Shown here: positions 1 through 9,295 of the stretch, piece after piece | Numbering within the stretch: position 1 is the stretch's first letter | How the letters are laid out: the number at the start of each line of letters is the position of its first letter | Notes under the pieces: model-generated | The model's database searches: none | What the model saw: only the letters and a program-made list of their open reading frames with translations | Told to the model about the DNA's origin: nothing | Source: JALCRY01 sp050946575 | GTDB lineage: Bacteria > Bacillota > Clostridia > Peptostreptococcales > Anaerovoracaceae | DNA: 64,000 nucleotides | Assembly (NCBI GenBank): GCA_050946575.1 | Contig: JBMNVB010000006.1 | Span: 28,481 to 92,480, forward strand | Direction of reading: 5' to 3' | Translations under genes and position numbers: made by a program

Positions 1-687
1 GAGGGCGACCATCGCTATGTCGCTCCGTATTATGAACTCGTGCTTCGGATCGATCTCATATTCGTGCATCAATGCGCGGACGTCCGCGTCGAATCCCGGC
101 GACTGGAGTATGAATGTCCGGTCGCGGAGCTCGTCCATGGTAATGTTCTTTTTGTTTTTCCGGAACATGCCCGGCGGCGCGATGCACACCATCGGGTCTT
201 TGTATACGGGCATTACCGAATAGGATTCGTCTATCGGGACATTTTCAGACAGGAATCCTATATCGACGGCTCCCCGCCTCATCAGTTCCATCACATTCGA
301 ATACCCGCCCTGCTCGACCGTGACACTGATGCCCGGATACCGCTCGTGATATGCGGCAATGATGTCCGGCAGCCATTCGACGGTGACGGAGCTGTAAGCG
401 CCGATGCGGACGCTGCCCTTCGACAGGCCGACTATCTGCGCGGACTCCTGCATGAGCCTGTTGTCGCACATGATGATGTCCTTTACATTTTCGAGCACCT
501 GCATGCCCTCGTTCGTTATCACTATCCCGCGCCTGTCGCGTATGAACAGCGGGAACCCCATCTGCTCCTCCAGCCTCGCGATCGTATGGCTCACGGCGGA
601 AGATGTTATATGCAGATTTTCCGCGGCGCGGGCGAAACTCCCCTGCTCCGCGACTTCATAAAAAACCTTGTACGAATAAATGGACAT
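1..687 (-). CDS. LysR-family transcriptional regulator (3' end outside window)
   Basis: The 229 visible codons start at an ATG preceded by GAGGAG, and the reading frame stays open to the window edge, so the C-terminal end is missing. The N-terminal winged helix-turn-helix is clear (GSFARAAENLHITSSAVSH, then a RLEEQMGFPLF recognition-helix region), followed by the start of the type 2 periplasmic-binding-like effector domain (SVRIGAYSSVTVEWLP). LysR proteins usually have about 290-300 residues, so about 65-70 are lost. The inducer and targets cannot be told; LysR proteins often control a divergent neighbour, but the next gene, asparaginase, lies upstream on the same strand. Confidence 0.93.
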   Translation of the reverse strand, partial: MSIYSYKVFYEVAEQGSFARAAENLHITSSAVSHTIARLEEQMGFPLFIRDRRGIVITNEGMQVLENVKDIIMCDNRLMQESAQIVGLSKGSVRIGAYSSVTVEWLPDIIAAYHERYPGISVTVEQGGYSNVMELMRRGAVDIGFLSENVPIDESYSVMPVYKDPMVCIAPPGMFRKNKKNITMDELRDRTFILQSPGFDADVRALMHEYEIDPKHEFIIRSDIAMVAL

Positions 688-780
688 TGTGAACGTCTCC
701 TCATGCATCGGGACAGATAATACTCCTGACCTAATGTTAAAATACACCTGCGGTTTCGTCAAGCATCCCGCTGCCGCGTG

Positions 781-806
781 AAAAGAAAAAGGACGCTTTC
801 GCGTCC
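781..806 (-). terminator. Rho-independent terminator downstream of asparaginase
   Basis: Read on the minus strand this is GGACGC-GAAA-GCGTCC followed by TTTTTCTTTT. It is a 6-bp stem with a GNRA-type tetraloop and a T tract, between the asparaginase stop and the LysR start. An A/T-only inverted repeat (about 931-963) lies closer to the asparaginase stop and may assist. Confidence 0.6.
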
Positions 807-967
807 CTTTTCTCAGTTTCATGTTTGTCCGTGTTTACTATTCATTATCATATTAGAGAGGGTGAGAACAAAAGATTATGTTTAGCACATTTCCTTTTTG
901 CATCTTTATAATAGCGCCGGACTCTTAAATGAATCTTAAAAAAGCAAAAAATATTTTTAAGATTGTT

Positions 968-1999
968 TTAAGGCTCTGACAGCTGTTCACGCCCCCTCGT
1001 GAAGATGATATCGCTGTTCACCGTATGGTAGAATTCCCTGCGCACCAGTGCGTAGTCCCGGATCCCTCTCCCCATGATCCACATGAGTTTCGTGATCGCG
1101 GATTCAAGCGTCATGTCGTAGGCCTCGATGAGGCCGAAGTCGTTTTTCACTTTCGCGCCGACCTCGTACACCGTCATGTCGCTGCCCTCGTTCACGACCT
1201 GGGTCGCCATGACGACGATCTTGTTCTCCTTCTCGATACGTTCGCGCATCAGTTTGTAGAACTCTTCCGCGAGCGCGGCCGGAAGGCCTCCGACTCCGAA
1301 ACTCTCGATAACGATGCAGTTGTAATGGTCCAGCAGATAGTCAAGTATCTCAGGCTTCATGCCCGGTATCAGCTTCAGCGGGAAAATGCTGTCGTCCATC
1401 TCATGATAGAATGTCACCGGCTCCTTCAGCGGCACGGGCGGCATATATCTTATCACCCGTTCGTCCTGTATTATCGCGGGCGTCGGGAAATTTATGCTCG
1501 AAAACGCGTTATAGCTTTTCGCATGTTCCTTTTTCGCCCTCGTGCCGACGATGACCTTTCCGTCGAAAACGATGGAAACGTCCTGTGATTCATCGTCCGC
1601 CGCGTAGATGAAGCTGTTCAGCAGATTGTTCCTCGCGTCGGTGCTGTCGCTGTCTATAGGCTTCTGCGCGCCCGTGATCACTACGGGCTTGCGGGAATTC
1701 TGTATCATGTACGACAATGCGGCCGCCGTGTAGGCGAGCGTATCCGTGCCGTGGCAGATGACGAACCCGTCGTATTTGTCATAGTTCTCTTCGACAGTCC
1801 CGGCCATCAGCTTCCAGTATTCCGGGGTCACGTTCGTACTGTCGATATCGCATATCTGGACGGTATCGATATCACAGACATCTGCGACTTTAGGTATATA
1901 TGACAGCAATTCGTCCGCGGACAGCGCGGGCGCGAGACCGAATTCCGTCGAATGCGACGCTATCGTCCCGCCTGTTCCGATCATAAGAATCTTTTTCAT
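968..1999 (-). CDS. ansA: L-asparaginase (type I, AnsA-like)
   Basis: This 343-residue cytoplasmic enzyme hydrolyses L-asparagine to aspartate and ammonia. It has both family signatures: the N-terminal TGGTIAS with the nucleophile at about Thr12, and HGTDT at residues 83-87, which supplies the second catalytic Thr-Asp pair. The length fits the family and there is no signal peptide, which argues for the cytoplasmic type I form. The ATG start has GGAG six bases upstream. It stands alone between a terminator and a divergent XRE regulator starting about 90 bp away, which is a plausible but unproven controller. Confidence 0.93.
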   Translation of the reverse strand: MKKILMIGTGGTIASHSTEFGLAPALSADELLSYIPKVADVCDIDTVQICDIDSTNVTPEYWKLMAGTVEENYDKYDGFVICHGTDTLAYTAAALSYMIQNSRKPVVITGAQKPIDSDSTDARNNLLNSFIYAADDESQDVSIVFDGKVIVGTRAKKEHAKSYNAFSSINFPTPAIIQDERVIRYMPPVPLKEPVTFYHEMDDSIFPLKLIPGMKPEILDYLLDHYNCIVIESFGVGGLPAALAEEFYKLMRERIEKENKIVVMATQVVNEGSDMTVYEVGAKVKNDFGLIEAYDMTLESAITKLMWIMGRGIRDYALVRREFYHTVNSDIIFTRGREQLSEP

Positions 2000-2040
2000 A
2001 TCATACTCCGTTCGTTCCTACCCACACGCATTATATCACA

Positions 2041-2069
2041 TTGACACCGGTTTCACGGATTGATATATT
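2041..2069 (+). promoter_or_regulatory. Sigma-A-type promoter of the XRE regulator
   Basis: TTGACA (2041-2046), a 17-bp spacer and TATATT (2064-2069). Transcription would start near 2076, only about 11 bases before the ATG at 2087. That rules out the longer TTG-initiated frame at 2060, which lies inside the promoter. Confidence 0.75.
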
Positions 2070-2086
2070 GTCATCGGGAGAAAATC

Positions 2087-2797
2087 ATGAGTAAAATAAG
2101 TGACCACGTCGGAAAAAGAATACGTCTCTACAGAAAGAGCCAGCGCCTGTCACTCGAGGATTTCAGCGGGATCATCGGGAAAAGCAAGTCCACTATCTCG
2201 AAATACGAAAACGGTGAGATATCGGTCGACATAGACACGCTGTACAGCATTGCCGAAGCGCTCGGCATTTCGCTGTCGCAGCTGCTCGATTACAGCGAGA
2301 AGGCCGCCCCGCCCGTTTCGGAGGACGCGATGGGCTTTTTCGCGAATGCGCAGTATATGTATTTATACTATCTTGTCGGAACACCTAAATCTGTGATCCG
2401 GTGCGTGCTGGAATTCGACAAAACAAACGAAGGAAACCGTGTCATCATGTACGGCGACGTAAAGGACATGAGCAGTTTTTACGACTGCCGGCAGCTTTAT
2501 TACGGAAATGTAAGCTACAGCGATTCTTTCGTGAACATGTTCATGGTGAACCAGTCGAACAATTCGGAACAGGATCTGCTCACTGTACCGACGCCGATGA
2601 AGAATACGGACTATGTGTTCGGGCTGATCTCCGGCATCTACGAAAAGTACCGGATGCCCATTTCGACGCGGGTGCTTCTCAGTCTCCGTGACGACTATAC
2701 GGAGGAACAGCTCTCCGAAATGCTGACCCTCGACAGGAACGACATGAAGGAGATCAGGAAGTACAACGTATTCATGCTGCCTACGCTCTGGCGGTAG
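2087..2797 (+). CDS. XRE-family helix-turn-helix regulator with uncharacterised C-terminal domain
   Basis: A 236-residue protein. Residues about 6-62 form a Cro/CI-type helix-turn-helix (IRLYRKSQRLSLEDFSGIIG, then SKSTISKYENGEISVDIDTL). The remaining 170 residues show no motif I recognise and may be a ligand or oligomerisation domain; they are rich in Tyr and Ser. ATG 2087 was chosen because a strong promoter covers the upstream alternative. It is divergent from asparaginase and convergent with the aminotransferase. Target genes are unknown. Confidence 0.85.
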   Translation: MSKISDHVGKRIRLYRKSQRLSLEDFSGIIGKSKSTISKYENGEISVDIDTLYSIAEALGISLSQLLDYSEKAAPPVSEDAMGFFANAQYMYLYYLVGTPKSVIRCVLEFDKTNEGNRVIMYGDVKDMSSFYDCRQLYYGNVSYSDSFVNMFMVNQSNNSEQDLLTVPTPMKNTDYVFGLISGIYEKYRMPISTRVLLSLRDDYTEEQLSEMLTLDRNDMKEIRKYNVFMLPTLWR

Positions 2798-2863
2798 CGT
2801 CGGGACGGCGGGGCCGCGGAGCGGATCGCGCCGGCGCAGGGAATATTGCCCGCACGAAAAATA

Positions 2864-2893
2864 AAAAAGGGCCCCGGCCTGAGCCGGGGTCCC
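2864..2893. terminator. Terminator between convergent XRE and aminotransferase genes
   Basis: GGGCCCCGGC-CTGA-GCCGGGGTCCC forms a GC-rich stem with one bulged base (2869-2893). On the minus strand it is followed by a TTTTTTATTTTT tract, so it mainly serves the aminotransferase gene, but it can stop both transcripts. Confidence 0.75.
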
Positions 2894-2924
2894 TGTTTCT
2901 GTCTCAGATATTACAGATTCTGAA

Positions 2925-4106
2925 CTACATGAGCTCCTTGATCGTTTCGGCAAGAGCCGTGATGCCCTGTACGATCTTGTCCTCAGGCATGCACGAATAG
3001 TTCATTCTGAAGCAGTTATATACTCCGCCGTTCGGGAAGAATGTGTCGCCCGGTACGAACGCAACGTTCTTCTCGAGAGCCTTCATATAAACATCCTGCG
3101 CCTTCATATTCTCAGGCAGCGTTACCCAGAGGAACAGTCCGCCGTCCGGATGCGTCCACTTTACGCCTTCCGGGAACGTCTTTTCCATCGTGTCGAGCAT
3201 GATCTGTCTTCTCTTTCCGTAGACCTCTCTGATCTGCGCTACGTGAGCGTCGAGATCGAACATGTCGATCCACTTCGCAGTCTCCATCTGGGAGATAGTC
3301 GAAGCCTGAAGAGCCGCGGCCTGAGCGATCTTGTTGTATCCGCTGAGGATCTCGTCCGAAGCGTTGACCCATCCGAGTCTGTAGCCAGGAGCCAGGATCT
3401 TCGAGAATGTTCCGAGATAAATGACGAGGCCCTTTGTATCCAGCGATCTGAGCGACGGGAGATATTCTCCTTCATATCTGAGCTCGCCGTATGGGTTGTC
3501 CTCGATCACAGGGATCTCGTACTTGTTTACGACATCCATGAAGTCCTTTCTTCTCTGCAGCGGCCATGTTCTGCCTGTAGGATTCTGGAAGTCAGGAATG
3601 ACATAGATCATCTTTACTCTGTCGTTCTCAGCGAGGATCTTGTCGAGTTCAGCCGGGATAAGTCCGTTGTCATCTGTAGGAACTTCGATGAACTTAGGCT
3701 GGTTCATCTTGAACGCATTTATAGCTCCGAGGTATGACGGGCTTTCAACAACAACGATATCGTCCTTGTCGAGGAACAGGCGTCCCGAATAGTCGAGGCC
3801 CTGCTGCGATCCGCTGGTGATGAGGATATGATCAGCATCGGTATCGATATTGTTCTTAGCCTTCATTCTTTCCGCGATCTGCTCTCTCAGACGAGGGAAA
3901 CCTTCTGTCGTGGAGTACTGCATAGCCACCTGGCCCTGCTCTTCCATAACGGCGTTAGCAGCCTTTTCCATCTCCCCTGTAGGGAAAAGTTCCGGTGCCG
4001 GCATTCCGCCTGCGAACGAGATGATCTCCGGCTTCGCTGTCAGTTTGAGCAGCTCTCTGATCGCCGAACCTTCCATGTGTTCCATTCTGCTTGCGTATCT
4101 AATCAC
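2925..4106 (-). CDS. PLP-dependent class I/II aminotransferase (LysN/MocR-domain type)
   Basis: This 393-residue fold-type I aminotransferase has FAGGMP near residue 32, the NPTG loop at about 175 (PDFQNPTG), and the Schiff-base lysine at about Lys236 (GTFSKILAPGYRLGW). It resembles 2-aminoadipate and aromatic/branched-chain aminotransferases of the LysN/ARO8 group, without the N-terminal GntR domain of MocR regulators. It starts with GTG behind AGGAGG seven bases upstream. The substrate cannot be fixed from sequence; use of 2-oxoglutarate as amino acceptor is typical for the family. The genes next to it feed pyruvate and acyl-CoA metabolism. Confidence 0.9.
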   Translation of the reverse strand: MIRYASRMEHMEGSAIRELLKLTAKPEIISFAGGMPAPELFPTGEMEKAANAVMEEQGQVAMQYSTTEGFPRLREQIAERMKAKNNIDTDADHILITSGSQQGLDYSGRLFLDKDDIVVVESPSYLGAINAFKMNQPKFIEVPTDDNGLIPAELDKILAENDRVKMIYVIPDFQNPTGRTWPLQRRKDFMDVVNKYEIPVIEDNPYGELRYEGEYLPSLRSLDTKGLVIYLGTFSKILAPGYRLGWVNASDEILSGYNKIAQAAALQASTISQMETAKWIDMFDLDAHVAQIREVYGKRRQIMLDTMEKTFPEGVKWTHPDGGLFLWVTLPENMKAQDVYMKALEKNVAFVPGDTFFPNGGVYNCFRMNYSCMPEDKIVQGITALAETIKELM

Positions 4107-4176
4107 GGTATTTCCTCCTAACCTATAATTTAAATACTGCGTAGATCAATAACTTTTGTATACTCCTGCGATATGA

Positions 4177-5514
4177 CTACCGCTTATTGGACTTTTTCCA
4201 GATACCGAGTTCTTCGGCGCTTTTTATAAGGTCCTCCCTGAAATCCGGGTCCGCGATCGAGATGAGGTCTTCTACTCTTTCCCAGTTCGTCTTTCCCGCA
4301 AGGTTTATTATACCATATTCGGTCGCCAGATAAAATCCCTGACTCCTCGGATCCGTAACGATATCGCCGTTGAATTTCGGGACGATGCGCGAATGCTTCA
4401 CGCCCTTTTTGTCCACGAACGCGGCCGTCATGGCAATGAAATTCTTTCCGCCCTTCGAGTCGTAGGCGCCCGTCAGGAAGTCGAGCTGGCCGCCCGATCC
4501 GCTGATATGTCTCGTACCCACACTCTCCGCGCATGTCTGACCGAACAGATCGACAGAGATCGCACCGTTTATGGCGATGAAATTATCGATCTGCGCGATG
4601 ACCGCCGGCGAATTCACGTAGCTTATCGGCATTGTCATCATCGAAGGATTGTGATCGATCAGATCGAAAAGCTTCTGCGTACCGAGCGCGCATCCGAAGA
4701 CGCTTTTGCCTCTGTTCACAGTCTTCTCCGAGTTCGTGATCTTGCCCGCCTTTATCATGTCGACATAGGCGTCGCCCATCATCTCCGTATGGATGCCGAG
4801 GTTCCTGAGATCCGATTCGGCAATGCTTTTTCCGACCGAATACGGGAGTCCGCCGATCCCGAGCTGCAGTGTGGCCCCGTCCACCATGTTCTCCATGATG
4901 AATCCGGCGATCTTCTTGTCCTCTTCCGTCGGTTCCGCCGAAGGGAGCTGCGAGACAGGTCCGTGAGGACCCTCCACGACAGCGTCGGCCTTCGAGATAT
5001 GTATCGCATCTCCTTCACCCGTATTTACATACGGCAGGTTCTCGTTCACTTCGAGGATGATCCTGTCCGCCGCTTCGAGGAACGCGTCCGTCGCGCCGTT
5101 TATGCCGGATATGTTGAAATATCCGTGCTTGTCCATCGGCGTGACGCTGATGATCGCGACGTCTACCTTCGCATATCCGCGTTCATAGTAGCTCGGCAGG
5201 TTCCTGAACGTCATCGGGCAGAAAACGACCTTGCCTTCCTTATAGTATTTTCTTTCGATTCCGGAGCAGAACCAGCTGTAGTACGTGAATGATTCCATTT
5301 CCGGATCCTGTTCGATGACCTGGATCTTATCCATGGCCAGGTATCCGCGGACCTTCACGTCCTTCAGCTCGCCCTTTCTCTGAGCCAGAGCGCTGTCAAG
5401 GATGGTCGGCATCTGGTATGCCATGCCGAAATCCACCCAGTCTCCGTCTTTCACGAGCTCTACGGCCTTTTCCGGTGTAGTCAGTTTCTGCTTGTATTCG
5501 TCGTAAAAACTCAT
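4177..5514 (-). CDS. Acetyl-CoA hydrolase/transferase family: butyryl-CoA (or 4-hydroxybutyrate):acetate CoA-transferase
   Basis: A 445-residue class I CoA-transferase, the usual length for butyryl-CoA:acetate and 4-hydroxybutyrate CoA-transferases. It shows GIGGLPYSVG (219-228), the probable catalytic glutamate Glu244 in HTEMMGD, which forms the acyl-glutamyl-CoA intermediate in this family, and the C-terminal AxEYGIxNLAGK element. It would move CoA between an acyl-CoA and acetate, the last step of butyrate formation in many gut Clostridia. It lies 20 bp downstream of the PFOR stop and the two are probably co-transcribed. Butyryl versus 4-hydroxybutyryl or propionyl preference cannot be told by eye. 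Confidence 0.88.
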   Translation of the reverse strand: MSFYDEYKQKLTTPEKAVELVKDGDWVDFGMAYQMPTILDSALAQRKGELKDVKVRGYLAMDKIQVIEQDPEMESFTYYSWFCSGIERKYYKEGKVVFCPMTFRNLPSYYERGYAKVDVAIISVTPMDKHGYFNISGINGATDAFLEAADRIILEVNENLPYVNTGEGDAIHISKADAVVEGPHGPVSQLPSAEPTEEDKKIAGFIMENMVDGATLQLGIGGLPYSVGKSIAESDLRNLGIHTEMMGDAYVDMIKAGKITNSEKTVNRGKSVFGCALGTQKLFDLIDHNPSMMTMPISYVNSPAVIAQIDNFIAINGAISVDLFGQTCAESVGTRHISGSGGQLDFLTGAYDSKGGKNFIAMTAAFVDKKGVKHSRIVPKFNGDIVTDPRSQGFYLATEYGIINLAGKTNWERVEDLISIADPDFREDLIKSAEELGIWKKSNKR

Positions 5515-5534
5515 TTTCTCAAACTCCTTCTTCC

Positions 5535-8500
5535 CTATTTCTCTGCCAGTTTTTCGTAATGCTCGTATTCGCTCTTCGCGTGCTCTTCAGCCTTGTCGAA
5601 CAGTACCTTCGCATTCTCCGGGAATGTTCTGTCGAGTGCCGAGTATCTTACCTCGCCTCTCAGGAACGTCTTGAGATCCTTGACAGGCTTCTTGGAGTCG
5701 AGCACGAATTCCTTCGTCTCAGGATAGTATCTGTAAAGCGGCCAGTAACCGGCTTCAACAGCATCCTTCATCTCGGCCTGAGAATCTCTCATGCCCTTCT
5801 TCAGTCCGTGCGTGATGCATGGCGTGTACGCGATGATCAGCGACGGTCCCTTATGGTCTACGGCTTCCTTCATAGCCTTCATGAGCTGGTTCGGATCCGC
5901 ACCCATCGCCACCGACGCGATGTAGATATTATCGTAAGCCATCATCAGCATTCCGAGATTCTTCTTGTTCGTCTTCTTTCCGGAAGCCTGGAACTGAGCG
6001 ACAGCTCCTATCGGAGTAGCCTTCGACGACTGTCCGCCCGTGTTCGAATATACTTCGTTATCGAGCAGCAGCACGTTCACGTCTTCGCCCATCGCGAATA
6101 CGTGGTCGAGTCCGCCGTATCCGATATCGTAAGCCCATCCGTCGCCGCCGACCATCCACATGGTCTTCTTCGACAGCTGGTTCTTCTCGTCGAGGATCAT
6201 CTTTACGAGTTCGCCCGCTCTTCCGCTCTCATTCGCGTCGCGCAGCTCTGCGATGAACTTCTCCGATGCAGGCATGGAAGCATCAATGTCGTCGAACGTG
6301 TCTATCCATTCCTGCGCCGCCTTCGCGAGTGCGGAATTTCCGTCGATGAGCCCCATGAGCTCTTCAACGTGCATCTTCACGAGCAGTCTCTGCTGCGTCA
6401 CGGCGAGGCACATTCCGTAGCTGAATTCTGCGTTGTTCTCGAACAGGGAGTTCGACCACGCCGGGCCTCTTCCTTCCTTGTTCTTGCAGTAAGGCATGCA
6501 TGGCATCGCGGATCCCCACGCCTGCGTGCAGCCCGTCGCGTTCGCGATGTAGGCTCTGTCGCCGTACATCTGAGTGAGCAGCTTGACATAAGGTGTTTCG
6601 CCGCATCCCGCGCATGCGCCCGAGAACTCGAGCAGCGGCTGCTTGAACTGCGAACCCTTCACTGTATACTTGCTCATCGGCTCCTTGTCCGACAGATTCA
6701 GAGCGTACTTCCAGTTCGTCTGATCCTTCGATACGTCGTGCGCCGGCACCATCTTCAGAGCCGTTCCGGATTTCGGACACGACTGTACGCAGTTCTCGCA
6801 GCTCGTGCAGTCGAGCGTGCTGACCTGGATCGAGAACTTGAGTCCCGCAAGATCCTTGCCCTTTGCGTCGGCCATCGCGAATCCTTCCGGAGCGTCCGCG
6901 GCTTCCTTCTCATCGAGCAGGAACGGTCTTATTACAGCGTGCGGGCAGACGAACGAGCAGCGGTTGCACTGGATGCATTCTTCGCTGTTCCATACAGGAA
7001 GCGCCGTGGCAATGCCGCGCTTCTCATAAGCGGATGTCCCGAGCGGCATAGTTCCGTCCTTCATGTCCACGAACTTGCTTACCGGGAGGTCGTCGCCCTT
7101 CTGAGCGTTGACCGGTCTCAGGATGTCTCTGATCCAGGCCGGAACGTCCTCATCCGCCTTTTCCTCTTCAGCGCCGAGCGACTTCCACGAATCCGGAACG
7201 TCTACCTTGACGACATTGTCAATGCCGGCGTCCACGGCTTCCTGGTTCATCCTTACGATCTCGTCTCCCTTGGCGTCATATGTCTTCTTCACGAATTTCT
7301 TCATCAGATCGACGGCCTGCTCGATCGGAATGATCTTCGCGAGCTTGAAGAACGCGGCCTGGAGCACCATGTTCGGGTGGTTTCCGAGTCCGATCCTCTG
7401 CGCTTCGCTGTTCGCGTCGATGATATAGAAATCGATGTCGTTATCGGCAATGTACTTCTTCACGTGATCCGGGATATTCTGCTCGAGCTCATCAACGCCC
7501 CACTCGCAGTTGAGGAGGAACGTGCCGCCCGGCTTTATCTCTTCCACGATATCGTACTGTTTCAGATATGTCTGGTTATGGCACGCAACGAAATCCGCTT
7601 CCTTTACAACGTACTCTGAAAGGATCGGTTCGTGTCCGAATCTCAGGTGAGATTTCGTGATGCCGAATGATTTCTTCGTATCATACTCGAAGTAAGCCTG
7701 GCAGTACATGTCCGTGCTTTCTCCGATGATCTTTATGGAGTTCTTGTTAGCTCCCACAGTACCGTCGGAACCGAGGCCCCAGAACTTGCAGCTTGTCGTG
7801 CCTTCAGGCTCAACGTGCAGCGCCGGTCCTCTCTCGAGTGATTTGTGCGTCACATCGTCAACGATGCCGATCGTGAAATCGTCTTTCGGATCCGCCTCGT
7901 CGAGGTTGTCGAATACGGCCTTGATGTCAGCCGGTCTCGTATCCTTTGTCGAAAGACCGTAGACGCCTCCGATGATGAACGGAGCGTCACTGTCGTTCGC
8001 GTAAGCGGAGCATACGTCTTCGTACATCGGCTGCCCGATCGTTCCGAATTCTCTTACTCTGTCGAGTACCGCTATCTTCTTTACTGTTTTCGGTATGTAT
8101 TTCAGGAAATGTTTGACCGAGAAAGGTCTGTACAGATGCACCTGCAGATATCCGACCTTTTCGCCCTTCGCCGTCATGGCGTCCACGACCTGTCTGATCG
8201 TTCCGCTGACGGAGCCCATGGCTACGATGATCTTTTCCGCGTCAGGTGCGCCGTAATAGTTGAACAGATGATATTCTCTTCCCGTGATCTCACTCATCTT
8301 TTCCATGTATTCCTCAACGATGTCCGGGAACGCATCGTAATCCGCATTATTTGTCTCTCTGATCTGGAAGTAGACATCCGGATTCTCTACTGTGGATCTC
8401 ATGCACGGATCTTCCGGATTTATCGCGCGGTCTCTGAACGCCTGGAGTTCTTTTCTGTCGACCAGCTTCGCGAAATCGTCGTAATCGATCGCTTCGATCT

Positions 8501-9047
8501 TCTGTACTTCGTGCGACGTTCTGAATCCGTCCATGAAGTGCATGACCGGGATGTGGCCCTTTATAGCTGAAAGGTGCGCTACGCCGGCGAGGTCCATTAC
8601 TTCCTGGACGCTTCCCGTCGAGAGCATTCCCCAGCCCGTCTGGCGGCAGTTCATGACATCGGAGTGATCTCCGAATATCGAGAACGCGTGAGTCCCGATA
8701 GTTCTCGCGGCTACGTGGAGCACGCCCGGCAGTCTTTCGCCGGCGATCCTGTGCAGCGTCGGGATCATCAGCATCAGGCCCTGCGACGCCGTGAATGACG
8801 TGGCGAGAGCACCCGCTTCGAGACATCCGTGTACTACGCCCGAAGCTCCGGCTTCGGACTGCATCTCAACTATCCTTACAGGCTGTCCGAACATATTCTT
8901 TCTTCCGTTAGCCGACCACGTGTCTGTGATCTCCGCCATGGGAGAAGACGGCGTGATAGGGAAAATACCGGCCACCTCCGAAAAAGCATACGCAACATAA
9001 GCTGCCGCGGTATTTCCGTCTACGATCAGCGTTTTTTTATCACTCAT
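5535..9047 (-). CDS. nifJ: Pyruvate:ferredoxin (flavodoxin) oxidoreductase, copy 1
   Basis: A single-chain PFOR of 1170 residues that oxidises pyruvate to acetyl-CoA and CO2 and reduces ferredoxin. In order it has the pyrimidine-binding domain (ITPSSPMAE), the gamma domain, a 2[4Fe-4S] ferredoxin domain (CIQCNRCSFVCPHA and CTSCENCVQSCP), GACAGCGETPY with cysteines for the proximal cluster, and the TPP domain (GGDGWAYDIGYGGLDH). ATG 9047 follows GGAGG; an in-frame upstream start at 9158 sits on the promoter -35 box and is rejected. It is the first gene of a unit with the CoA-transferase. A second PFOR is at 37411-40917 (+). Confidence 0.97.
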   Translation of the reverse strand: MSDKKTLIVDGNTAAAYVAYAFSEVAGIFPITPSSPMAEITDTWSANGRKNMFGQPVRIVEMQSEAGASGVVHGCLEAGALATSFTASQGLMLMIPTLHRIAGERLPGVLHVAARTIGTHAFSIFGDHSDVMNCRQTGWGMLSTGSVQEVMDLAGVAHLSAIKGHIPVMHFMDGFRTSHEVQKIEAIDYDDFAKLVDRKELQAFRDRAINPEDPCMRSTVENPDVYFQIRETNNADYDAFPDIVEEYMEKMSEITGREYHLFNYYGAPDAEKIIVAMGSVSGTIRQVVDAMTAKGEKVGYLQVHLYRPFSVKHFLKYIPKTVKKIAVLDRVREFGTIGQPMYEDVCSAYANDSDAPFIIGGVYGLSTKDTRPADIKAVFDNLDEADPKDDFTIGIVDDVTHKSLERGPALHVEPEGTTSCKFWGLGSDGTVGANKNSIKIIGESTDMYCQAYFEYDTKKSFGITKSHLRFGHEPILSEYVVKEADFVACHNQTYLKQYDIVEEIKPGGTFLLNCEWGVDELEQNIPDHVKKYIADNDIDFYIIDANSEAQRIGLGNHPNMVLQAAFFKLAKIIPIEQAVDLMKKFVKKTYDAKGDEIVRMNQEAVDAGIDNVVKVDVPDSWKSLGAEEEKADEDVPAWIRDILRPVNAQKGDDLPVSKFVDMKDGTMPLGTSAYEKRGIATALPVWNSEECIQCNRCSFVCPHAVIRPFLLDEKEAADAPEGFAMADAKGKDLAGLKFSIQVSTLDCTSCENCVQSCPKSGTALKMVPAHDVSKDQTNWKYALNLSDKEPMSKYTVKGSQFKQPLLEFSGACAGCGETPYVKLLTQMYGDRAYIANATGCTQAWGSAMPCMPYCKNKEGRGPAWSNSLFENNAEFSYGMCLAVTQQRLLVKMHVEELMGLIDGNSALAKAAQEWIDTFDDIDASMPASEKFIAELRDANESGRAGELVKMILDEKNQLSKKTMWMVGGDGWAYDIGYGGLDHVFAMGEDVNVLLLDNEVYSNTGGQSSKATPIGAVAQFQASGKKTNKKNLGMLMMAYDNIYIASVAMGADPNQLMKAMKEAVDHKGPSLIIAYTPCITHGLKKGMRDSQAEMKDAVEAGYWPLYRYYPETKEFVLDSKKPVKDLKTFLRGEVRYSALDRTFPENAKVLFDKAEEHAKSEYEHYEKLAEK

Positions 9048-9129
9048 ATTCTGTTCCTCCGTGATTATGAAAAATACAGGGTAGAAAATTATTCTGCCCC
9101 CGGGAGCCCCCCGGGAACATGTCGAGTAT

Positions 9130-9158
9130 ATTTTATAACGGACCGCATTTATTTTCAA
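9130..9158 (-). promoter_or_regulatory. Promoter of PFOR copy 1
   Basis: On the minus strand TTGAAA (9158-9153), 17-bp spacer, TAAAAT (9135-9130). The leader of about 75 nt contains a small CCCGGG-based palindrome at about 9097-9114. The rest of the 9048-9295 gap shows nothing else clear. Confidence 0.7.
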
Positions 9159-9295
9159 ACCGCCTGAATTTTCATGCTATGAAATTAAAGAGGACAAATT
9201 TTCGTGAGAGTGGAAATTCGGCCAAAAAAAGCAATAAAACACCCGCAAACTGGAAAAATTCACGGGCGCAAAAACTTTTTTCTATTTTCACGAAA

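Noticed and set aside
5559..7619. 686-codon open frame on the plus strand
   Set aside because: It is antisense to PFOR copy 1 and rich in Arg, Val and Leu, typical of mirror frames of GC-rich genes; no start signal.
9048..9158. Upstream extension of PFOR copy 1 to 9158
   Set aside because: It covers the -10 and -35 boxes and lacks a ribosome-binding site; the GGAGG lies before ATG 9047.
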